Below are positions 13,974 to 19,303 of a stretch of DNA of 19,303 nt, one piece after another. The DNA comes from Rickettsiales bacterium (GTDB lineage: Bacteria; Pseudomonadota; Alphaproteobacteria; Rs-D84): positions 1 to 19,303 of the forward strand of contig JAITLD010000030.1 in assembly GCA_031278055.1 (NCBI GenBank). The letters are read 5' to 3'. The notes under the pieces are model-generated. The model had not been told where the DNA came from. It did no database searches and was given only the letters and a program-made list of their open reading frames with translations. Both the position numbers and the translations under genes were made by a program. Within the stretch, counting starts at the first letter, position 1, and the number at the start of each line of letters is the position of its first letter.

Positions 13974-14555
13974 ATGTCTTTGATTCCCATGGTTATTGAG
14001 GAAACTCCAAAGGGCGAGCGGTCGTTTGATATTTATTCAAGGCTTCTCAGGGACAGGATTGTCATGCTGTCCGGCGAAATCGAAATGGGCATGGCGAACA
14101 CAATCATCGCCCAGCTACTGTTGCTAGAATCCGAGAATCCCAATGCCGATGTTATGATGTATATACAATCCCCCGGCGGCTCGGTCGACGCCGGATTCGC
14201 GATTCTGGACACGATGAAATACATCAAGGCGCCGGTTTCGACGATCGGAATCGGAATGGTCGCCAGCATGGCGTCGATTCTGCTTGCGGGCGGCGAAAAA
14301 GGAAAGCGTTTCGCGTTGCCGAACACGCGCATTATGATTCATCAGCCGCATGGCGGGGCGCAGGGACAGATTACTGACATGGAGATTCAGATAGCCGAGG
14401 GGAAAAAGGCGAAGGAAAAAGCAATCAAGGAATTATCGAAGTTCACCGGAAAATCCGAAAGCGAATTGTTTGACGCGATGGAGCGGGACAATTACATGTC
14501 GTCGGGCGAGGCGAAGTCATTCGGCCTGATAGATGATGTTTTGGAAAGAAAATAA
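13974..14555 (+). CDS. clpP: ATP-dependent Clp protease proteolytic subunit ClpP
   Basis: ClpP forms the double-heptamer serine-protease barrel fed by ClpX. The 193-residue protein has the catalytic triad Ser98 in GMVASMAS, His123 in IMIHQP and Asp172 in [12 protein letters not shown], along with [12 protein letters not shown] and the terminal GLIDDVL. It starts [25 protein letters not shown], a usual N-terminus with only a short propeptide, and the length is normal. AAAGGATAAGG precedes the ATG. clpX starts 31 bases after the stop, the common clpP-clpX pair. lon, which often follows, is replaced here by a PAP2 gene. Confidence 0.98.
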   Translation: MSLIPMVIEETPKGERSFDIYSRLLRDRIVMLSGEIEMGMANTIIAQLLLLESENPNADVMMYIQSPGGSVDAGFAILDTMKYIKAPVSTIGIGMVASMASILLAGGEKGKRFALPNTRIMIHQPHGGAQGQITDMEIQIAEGKKAKEKAIKELSKFTGKSESELFDAMERDNYMSSGEAKSFGLIDDVLERK

Positions 14556-14586
14556 ATATTATCATAAAATATTTTGAGGAGAAAAA

Positions 14587-15843
14587 ATGTCAGACGATAA
14601 AAAGAATATTGACAGGCCGTCCCAGGATTTTTGCTCGTTCTGCGGAAAGCAGATGCACGAGGTGAAGCGTCTGGTGTCGGGTCAAAATGTCTGTATATGC
14701 GACGAGTGCATAGAATTATGCAATGACATGCTGAATGATGAAAAGAATCAAATCGTCATGCGCGACGCGTCGTCTCTGCCCACTCCTAAAAAGATTTATA
14801 ATGTCTTGAACGAGTATATTATCGGTCAGGAAAATGCAAAGCGGGTCCTGTCGGTCGCGGTTTACAATCATTACAAGCGGCACGGGGCGGGATTAAAAAG
14901 CGATATCGAGATTCAGAAATCAAACATATTGATGATTGGGCCGACCGGAACGGGAAAGACGCTGTTCGCGCAGACCCTTGCGCGGCTGCTGAACGTGCCG
15001 TTCGCGATCGCGGATGCGACGACGCTGACCGAGGCCGGCTATGTCGGCGAAGATGTCGAAAATATTCTGACGCGCTTGGTTCAGAACGCGAATTTTGACG
15101 CCGATCGCGCGGAAAAGGGAATCATTTATATAGACGAGATTGATAAAATTTCGAGGAAATCAGAAAATCCGTCGCTGACGCGCGACGTGTCGGGCGAGGG
15201 CGTGCAACAGGCGCTGTTGAAACTTATCGAGGGCACAAAGGCCGGCGTTTCGCCGAGGGGCGGCCGAAAACATCCGCAAGAAGGCACGATGGAGATTGAT
15301 ACGACGGGGATTTTATTTATCTGCGGCGGCGCGTTCGACGGCCTGGCGAAAATCATCGCGGGTCGCCGGGCCGGTCGCGCGGCCATCGGATTCGGCGCAA
15401 AAGTTCAGGCGAAATCCGAACGCGTTGAGTCGACAAGTTATTCGGATGTGGAGCCCGAGGATTTGGTTAAGTTCGGAATAATCCCGGAATTGGTTGGACG
15501 TCTGCCCGTCATCGCCAGCCTCGACGCTTTGGACGAGGACGCCCTGTTAAAAATTCTGACCGAACCGAAAAATGCAATCGTCCGCCAGTATCAGGCCCTG
15601 TTTGAGATGGAAGGTATTAAATTGATTGTGAAAGAGGACGCGATGCGCGAAGTTGCAAAGCAGGCAATGGCGCGGAAAACCGGAGCGCGCGGATTGCGCT
15701 CGATTTTGGAAAAAGTTCTGCTGGGACCGATGTTTGAAGCGCCGGACGTCGAAAACTTGAATGAAATCGTAATCGACGCCGATGTCGTTCGCGGTAAAAA
15801 AAATCCCATTCTGGTGTTTGCTGAAAAACAGAAAGCCGCATAA
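14587..15843 (+). CDS. clpX: ATP-dependent unfoldase ClpX
   Basis: ClpX unfolds tagged or adaptor-delivered proteins and threads them into ClpP. The 418-residue protein has an N-terminal zinc-binding domain (Cys16, Cys19, Cys38, Cys41), Walker A GPTGTGKT at 118-125, the pore loop GYVGED, Walker [11 protein letters not shown], the RKH loop in [10 protein letters not shown], the ClpP-docking IGF loop in [14 protein letters not shown] and a C-terminal small domain with [12 protein letters not shown] containing sensor 2. All key elements are present and the length is standard (about 420). GAGGAG lies about six bases before the ATG. Confidence 0.98.
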   Translation: MSDDKKNIDRPSQDFCSFCGKQMHEVKRLVSGQNVCICDECIELCNDMLNDEKNQIVMRDASSLPTPKKIYNVLNEYIIGQENAKRVLSVAVYNHYKRHGAGLKSDIEIQKSNILMIGPTGTGKTLFAQTLARLLNVPFAIADATTLTEAGYVGEDVENILTRLVQNANFDADRAEKGIIYIDEIDKISRKSENPSLTRDVSGEGVQQALLKLIEGTKAGVSPRGGRKHPQEGTMEIDTTGILFICGGAFDGLAKIIAGRRAGRAAIGFGAKVQAKSERVESTSYSDVEPEDLVKFGIIPELVGRLPVIASLDALDEDALLKILTEPKNAIVRQYQALFEMEGIKLIVKEDAMREVAKQAMARKTGARGLRSILEKVLLGPMFEAPDVENLNEIVIDADVVRGKKNPILVFAEKQKAA

Positions 15844-15854
15844 TTTTTACAAGC

Positions 15855-16367
15855 ATGAAAAAAATAATTGCATTCTTTGCCGCCATTGCTTTTTGCGCCC
15901 GCGCGTCGGCTTTTGACTTGCTCGAAAATGTCGGCGATTTGCTGCAATTCGCGGTGCCCGCTTACGCGCTCGGCATGACAATGAACGAGGCCGATTGGCA
16001 GGGATCGCGGCAATTCGGATATTCCTATGGCGCGACGATGGCGACGACATACGTGTTGAAGCATATCATTCGTGAAAGACGCCCGAATAAAGTCAATTAC
16101 CAATCGTTTCCATCCGGACACACGGCGTCCGCTTTTTCCGGCGCTACGTTTATCCATCGGCGTTACGGGTTTCGCCGCGCCATCGTGCCGTATGTTCTGG
16201 CGGGTCTGACTGGAATATCGCGCGTTGAATCCAGATGGCATTATATGGATGATATTTTGGCGGCTGCGGCGATCGCGGGGATTTACTCGTATTTTCTGGC
16301 GGATTACAATGTTCGGGTTTCTCCGACTGACGGCGGCGCGCGTTTGGATTTTAATATAAAATTCTGA
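15855..16367 (+). CDS. PAP2-family phosphatase with signal peptide
   Basis: The 170-residue protein carries all three acid-phosphatase/PAP2 motifs: KxxxxxxRP (Lys69 to Pro77, KHIIRERRP), PSGH (86-89) and SRxxxxxHxxxD (Ser122 to Asp133). The His residues at 89 and 129 would carry the phosphotransfer. An N-terminal signal peptide (MKKIIAFFAAIAFCARASA) and few hydrophobic segments suggest a periplasmic or membrane-attached enzyme acting on lipid phosphates such as undecaprenyl diphosphate or lipid A; the substrate cannot be read from the sequence. It starts 11 bases after clpX, with no clear Shine-Dalgarno, so it is probably co-transcribed. At 170 residues it is at the short end for PAP2. Confidence 0.9.
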   Translation: MKKIIAFFAAIAFCARASAFDLLENVGDLLQFAVPAYALGMTMNEADWQGSRQFGYSYGATMATTYVLKHIIRERRPNKVNYQSFPSGHTASAFSGATFIHRRYGFRRAIVPYVLAGLTGISRVESRWHYMDDILAAAAIAGIYSYFLADYNVRVSPTDGGARLDFNIKF

Positions 16368-16368
16368 T

Positions 16369-16397
16369 TTGACAAAATTGGTAAAATACCCTAAAAT
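16369..16397 (+). promoter_or_regulatory. Near-consensus promoter of the HAD phosphatase gene
   Basis: Perfect TTGACA (16369-16374), a 17-base spacer and TAAAAT (16392-16397). Transcription would start near 16404, about four bases before the ATG at 16408. The -35 begins two bases after the PAP2 stop. Confidence 0.65.
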
Positions 16398-16407
16398 CAT
16401 CCGCGTT

Positions 16408-16968
16408 ATGATAAACGTCAGCATTGATTTGGACAACACTCTGTTTGATATGGAGCCGCTTTATAAGATGGCTTTCAGAGAAACTGGCTTTCCGTATACT
16501 CCCGCAACAAAATGGGATCTTTACAAAGTTTATCCGACTCGGGTCGCCGACAGGCTGGTCGAATTATTTAAATCCGAGCATCTTTATAAAAATCCGCTGC
16601 TGGACGAAAAGATCCCCGTTGTCGTAAATCGGGTCTATAATTCAAAAATGTTCAAGGTTCATTATGTTACCGAGCGTTTTGTAAAAAATCCCGAGAAAAC
16701 TTTTAATCAATTAAAATCCGCCGGTCTGCCGTGCGCGCGGGAAGATGTGTTCGACATGCCGGCCCCAAAAGTCGAGGTGCTGAAATCAATCGACTCGCAC
16801 GTTCATTTTGACGATTCGCCGAATATCATCAGCGATTGCATAAAGCATGGCGTGAGGTGCGTGATGATAAGCAATGACAAGACTCTTTACAACCATGAAC
16901 TGCGCGGGCATGTAATATGGTTTCCAAATATAATGACCGCATTAAATCAAATGTGTCCGGTGAAATAA
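16408..16968 (+). CDS. HAD-family phosphatase, 5'-nucleotidase-like
   Basis: The 187-residue protein has the four HAD motifs: motif I SIDLDNTLF with nucleophile Asp7 and acid Asp9, motif II Thr in HYVTERF, motif III Lys in PAPKVEVLKS, and motif IV HFDDSPN. The small helical cap after motif I and the overall layout resemble the 5'(3')-deoxyribonucleotidase (NT5C) group, so it may dephosphorylate nucleotides, but HAD substrates are hard to predict. The frame is open upstream to a TTG at 16369; ATG 16408 is chosen because motif I then sits at the normal distance from the N-terminus and because the promoter occupies the upstream codons. No ribosome site is visible. Convergent with pgk. Confidence 0.8.
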   Translation: MINVSIDLDNTLFDMEPLYKMAFRETGFPYTPATKWDLYKVYPTRVADRLVELFKSEHLYKNPLLDEKIPVVVNRVYNSKMFKVHYVTERFVKNPEKTFNQLKSAGLPCAREDVFDMPAPKVEVLKSIDSHVHFDDSPNIISDCIKHGVRCVMISNDKTLYNHELRGHVIWFPNIMTALNQMCPVK

Positions 16969-17016
16969 GGACCGATAGGTTTCGGGGTGGACAAAGTAGA
17001 TAAATTTCCCGACAAA

Positions 17017-18195
17017 TCACTTTTCAAGCGCTTTGATTCCGGGCAAGGATAGCCCCTCTATGAATTCCAGAAATGCGCCGCCGCCGGTCGAAACATAGCT
17101 CATTTTATCTTTTATTCCAAGCGCTTCCAGCGCCGCCGCCGTGTCCCCACCGCCGATAACCGATTCAAGTTCGCCGGATTGTGTTTTGTTTGCGATAAAA
17201 TTTGCGAGCGCAAAGGTTCCGGCGCTCCATGTCGGCTGCCATTCGGCCATTCCGACAGTCCCGTTCCAAACGATTGTTTTTGCCCCATCTATCGCCCGTT
17301 TGAATATGGCGATTGATTCCGGCCCCTCGTCCATGATTATATCGTCCGGCAGAATATCGTCGAACATTTTATCAACCCGTGTTGCGGAGACGTCGAAAGT
17401 TTTTCCAACGCCTTTTGAATCCGGCAGAATTATCTTGTCGCTATATTCTTTCATTATTTCAAGAATAGGGGCTTTTAGCGACGGGTCATATAGCTGGTCG
17501 CGCGCATTTCCGCCATTCGCGATTCTGAAACTGGTGCCGAGCCCGCCCGCGATTATGAGTTTATCGCATAATTTCGCCAATGATTTTATCACGCCGATTT
17601 TGCTTGCGACTTTCGCGCCGCCGATTATTCCGACCAGCGGGCGTTTCGGATTTTCCATCAGGTTTGACAGCGCCGCGATTTCGGACGACAAAAGTTCGCC
17701 GGCGAACGACGGAAGATAGTTTGTGATTGCCTCGACAGACGCGTGCGCGCGGTGCGATACCGCGAAGGCGTCATTTACGTAATAATCGAATCCGTCCGCA
17801 AGTTTTCGCGCGAATTCTAGATCGTTTGATTCCTCGCCGGAGTGAAAGCGCAGATTTTCGAGCAATGCGACATCTCCGTTTTTCATTTCAGATAAAAAAT
17901 CGCGACCCAGGCAATCGGTTTTGAATAAAACCGGCTTGCCAAGCAGTTGTTCCAATGCCAAAGCGACGGGACATAGCGAGAGTTCGGGATTTTCTTTGCC
18001 TTTCGGTCGCCCCAGGTGCGACATGATGACGATTTTCGCGCCGGTGGCGGAAAGGGCGCGTATTGTCGGCAAACTTTGCTCGATTCGGAACAGGTCCGTA
18101 ATGGCGTTGCCGATGATTTGCACATTGAAGTCATCCCTTAGCAAAACATATTTTCCGGTAAGATTTTTTAATTCGTGGAGGGTATGGATATTCAT
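17017..18195 (-). CDS. pgk: Phosphoglycerate kinase
   Basis: This glycolytic enzyme transfers phosphate between 1,3-bisphosphoglycerate and ADP. The 392-residue protein has the N-terminal substrate site (LLRDDFNVQ, MSHLGRPKG, LLENLRFHSGEE, NDAFAVSHRAHAS) and the C-terminal nucleotide site (GGAKVASKI, GGGDTAAALE, STGGGAFLEFIEG). Length is normal. The stretch usually written WNGPxGxFE reads WNGTVGMAE, a departure in an otherwise conserved ADP-binding loop. RDDFNV replaces the usual RVDFNVP. The ATG has only a weak AAGAATG upstream. It lies alone, not in a gap-pgk-tpi cluster, downstream of higBA on the same strand. Confidence 0.97.
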   Translation of the reverse strand: MNIHTLHELKNLTGKYVLLRDDFNVQIIGNAITDLFRIEQSLPTIRALSATGAKIVIMSHLGRPKGKENPELSLCPVALALEQLLGKPVLFKTDCLGRDFLSEMKNGDVALLENLRFHSGEESNDLEFARKLADGFDYYVNDAFAVSHRAHASVEAITNYLPSFAGELLSSEIAALSNLMENPKRPLVGIIGGAKVASKIGVIKSLAKLCDKLIIAGGLGTSFRIANGGNARDQLYDPSLKAPILEIMKEYSDKIILPDSKGVGKTFDVSATRVDKMFDDILPDDIIMDEGPESIAIFKRAIDGAKTIVWNGTVGMAEWQPTWSAGTFALANFIANKTQSGELESVIGGGDTAAALEALGIKDKMSYVSTGGGAFLEFIEGLSLPGIKALEK

Positions 18196-18259
18196 GATTT
18201 CATTCTTAATTTTTCTTTGGTTGGAAAAACGCCCCCGGAAAGATTGGCGGAGTCCTTTT

Positions 18260-18595
18260 TTATGCTATTGCGCGTATTTCTTGCGATTTGTAATCAAACG
18301 GAATAATTTTGTCGAGCTCGTTTTGTATTTCACGTTGGGAAATCAACATATCGTAATGCTCCTGCAAACGGAGAAAATATCCCTGCGACAAGCTAAAAAA
18401 TCTCGTCAGGCGCAAATCAGTATCTACGGAGATTCTGCGCAATCTGTGGATAATTCCATGAATGCGGTTGGCCGGGACTCTAATATTATCCGCCAGGGCG
18501 TTCATAGATATACCCAGAGGTTCCATGAATTCATCACGTAAAATATCGCCCACGTGTTCTACATCGACATATTTGGAATCAATATATTTTTTCAT
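18260..18595 (-). CDS. higA: HigA-type antitoxin (XRE helix-turn-helix)
   Basis: The 111-residue protein matches the HigA/VapI family: the opening VEHVGDILRDEFMEPLGISMNALADNI, the recognition helix region VPANRIHGIIHRLRRISVDTDLRLTRFF and then FLRLQEHYDMLIS. It would bind and neutralise HigB and repress the higBA promoter as a dimer. The C-terminal ELDKIIPFDYKSQEIRAI extends a little beyond the usual ~95 residues. Gene order is toxin first and antitoxin second, as in typical higBA loci, with 41 bases between them. The ribosome site is weak. The pgk gene follows 64 bases later. Confidence 0.88.
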   Translation of the reverse strand: MKKYIDSKYVDVEHVGDILRDEFMEPLGISMNALADNIRVPANRIHGIIHRLRRISVDTDLRLTRFFSLSQGYFLRLQEHYDMLISQREIQNELDKIIPFDYKSQEIRAIA

Positions 18596-18636
18596 GATTC
18601 TGATCCGTTAATTTTTTTTATTTTTAATATTATGTA

Positions 18637-18972
18637 TTATGTAACATGTAATGTCAAGTTGTTTATTTTATATTTTATTCTTTTATGGTAGTCAATTATT
18701 TCAACGTCATGATAATTACCATTCTTGATTGAAAAACAAATCCGATATTTATCATTTATTCTTATACTGTATTTTCCCTTTCGGTCGCCGGACAGCTTTT
18801 CGAAATGATTCGACAAAGGGACAAGCAAGTCCTGCAAGCTTTCCGATGCATTCAGCATATTTAATTTTCTGAGAGTGAATTTTTGAATCTCAAAAGGTAG
18901 CTTTTTAGAGCGTAATCCGCAGAATATCGTTTCTGTTTCCGAATTTGCAAAAGTTGCAATATTTTTCAGCAT
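18637..18972 (-). CDS. higB: HigB-type toxin (RelE/ParE-fold mRNA interferase)
   Basis: The 111-residue protein matches HigB: ETETIFCGLRSKKLPFEIQKFTLRKLNML near the start, then LQDLLVPLSNHFEKLSGDRKGKYSIRINDKYRICF and DVEIIDYHKR. HigB cuts mRNA on the ribosome. The core residues of the family, including SGDRKGKYSIRIND, are intact, so it should be active. A basic, hydrophobic tail of about 15 residues (IKYKINNLTLHVT) extends the usual ~92. No Shine-Dalgarno is present; the promoter is placed so that the A of the ATG is the predicted first base of the mRNA. Confidence 0.9.
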   Translation of the reverse strand: MLKNIATFANSETETIFCGLRSKKLPFEIQKFTLRKLNMLNASESLQDLLVPLSNHFEKLSGDRKGKYSIRINDKYRICFSIKNGNYHDVEIIDYHKRIKYKINNLTLHVT

Positions 18973-18978
18973 GGGTAA

Positions 18979-19007
18979 ACTATAAAAATGTTAGCGGAAA
19001 AAAGCAA
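18979..19007 (-). promoter_or_regulatory. higBA promoter giving a leaderless mRNA
   Basis: On the minus strand TTGCTT (19007-19002), a 17-base spacer and TATAGT (18984-18979). The usual start, seven positions after the last base of the -10, falls on 18972, the A of the higB ATG. Confidence 0.6.
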
Positions 19008-19020
19008 ACTCTTTTTTCCG
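18995..19020. promoter_or_regulatory. Inverted repeat, probable higBA operator
   Basis: CGGAAAAAAG (18995-19004) and CTTTTTTCCG (19011-19020) are perfect 10-base arms around CAAACT. The repeat overlaps the -35 and part of the spacer of the higBA promoter, as expected for HigA autorepression. It could instead be a weak terminator, but no gene reads into it. Confidence 0.55.
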
Positions 19021-19049
19021 GATGAAATTCTGATATGTAAAAAAAACGC

Positions 19050-19078
19050 TTGCATTGCCGATGTGAAATTGAAATAAT
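19050..19078 (+). promoter_or_regulatory. Promoter of the structured leader
   Basis: TTGCAT (19050-19055), a 17-base spacer and AATAAT (19073-19078). Transcription would start near 19085, just before the first GAAAGG of the leader. It is divergent from higBA. Confidence 0.5.
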
Positions 19079-19084
19079 CACGAT

Positions 19085-19286
19085 GTATCCGAAAGGAGAC
19101 CGAGAACTAAGAAATCTCGTTGACAAGTGTGCTTGGATAGGCACAAAAAATAAATTATCCCGCTTATGGCGGGATTGCGATGTCATATATTGAAAGCATC
19201 GCGATCGTCTTGTCACGATCTTCTTAGAATCCCGCCACCTTTCAGAAAATGTTTTCGAAAATAAATTCAACCGAAAGGTGCGCGAT
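19085..19286 (+). ncRNA. Candidate cis-regulatory structured leader RNA
   Basis: About 200 bases without a credible frame but dense in stems: CGAGA/TCTCG (19101-19119), TGTGC/GCACA (19128-19145), ATCCCGC/GCGGGAT (19157-19175), GCGATG/CATCGC (19177-19202) and GATCGT/ACGATC (19203-19220). GGCGGGATT (19168-19176) can also pair with AATCCCGCC (19228-19236), which excludes the third stem. CACCTTTC (19236-19243) pairs over 8 bases with GAAAGGTG (19273-19280), covering the ribosome site of the gene at 19287; its CCTTTC can alternatively pair with GAAAGG at 19091-19096. I could not match it to a known riboswitch class. A minus-strand frame across this region has an implausible composition and was discarded. 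Confidence 0.5.
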
Positions 19287-19303
19287 ATGAAAAAAATCAT
19301 AAT
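19287..19303 (+). CDS. Start of a gene cut by the window edge
   Basis: ATG followed by AAA AAA ATC ATA, giving MKKII, which resembles the start of a signal peptide. GAAAGG lies eight bases upstream and forms one arm of the leader's last stem. Only five codons are visible, so nothing can be said about function. Confidence 0.55.

Noticed and set aside
16369..16407. Upstream start of the HAD phosphatase at TTG 16369
   Set aside because: That TTG is the first half of a perfect -35 TTGACA; the ATG at 16408 places motif I at the usual distance.
18230..18254. GC-rich hairpin with T run between higA and pgk
   Set aside because: CGCC/GGCG is only four solid pairs with mismatches beyond; too weak to call as a terminator.
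18980..19300. Minus-strand open frame of 106 codons over the structured leader
   Set aside because: Its composition (many Phe, Ser, Arg and His) fits no protein, it has no ribosome site, it runs off the window edge and it overlaps the dense stems and both promoters.

Overview
The window looks like chromosomal core DNA from a moderately AT-rich bacterium, probably a host-associated or reduced-genome alphaproteobacterium. Two signals point that way: the Ffh G4 motif reads TRAD followed by GDARGG, and ribosomal protein S9 ends [11 protein letters not shown] after a Lys/Ala-rich N-terminal extension. Several genes are unlike textbook Alphaproteobacteria: a membrane diadenylate cyclase (CdaA type), a single-chain glycyl-tRNA synthetase, and a MurC-type Mur ligase whose sequence recalls versions seen in Patescibacteria and Firmicutes. 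The placement is inference from reading proteins by eye; no database search was possible.

Layout: 13-555 (-) is a small lipoprotein. 749-2945 (+) holds cdaA and ffh, ending in terminators. 3121-3468 (-) is a cold-shock protein. 3597-3875 (+) is a small secreted protein made of 18-residue Cys repeats. 3967-5573 (+) is folA-thyA, a dTMP/folate pair. 5630-7296 (+) is glyQS with a translationally coupled 97-residue unknown protein. 7339-9668 (-) is rplM-rpsI followed by tig. 9785-11914 (+) is a run of an HNH-like protein, a possible 26-residue peptide, a 133-residue unknown protein and a Mur ligase. 12204-13892 (+) is rpsA with six S1 domains and a UUCG terminator. 13974-16367 (+) is clpP-clpX with a PAP2 phosphatase. 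16408-16968 (+) is a HAD phosphatase. 17017-18195 (-) is pgk. 18260-18972 (-) is a higBA toxin-antitoxin pair. From about 19050 to the right edge lies a promoter, a highly structured leader of about 200 nt and the first codons of a new gene.

Most genes serve translation, protein folding and proteolysis, nucleotide supply and wall synthesis. The non-coding DNA is the more unusual part. The right-hand leader contains two mutually exclusive pairings and an 8-bp stem that hides the Shine-Dalgarno site, which is the layout of a cis-acting RNA switch. Two 7-bp-period repeat arrays occur, one as a complementary pair forming a long hairpin before rpsA, the other containing a near-consensus promoter before glyQS. 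Several genes (higB, the HNH gene, the HAD gene, the Cys-repeat gene and perhaps rpsA) have a -10 element so close to the start codon that their mRNAs would be leaderless or nearly so, while neighbours carry clear Shine-Dalgarno sites. No tRNA, rRNA, CRISPR array, insertion sequence or prophage was seen.
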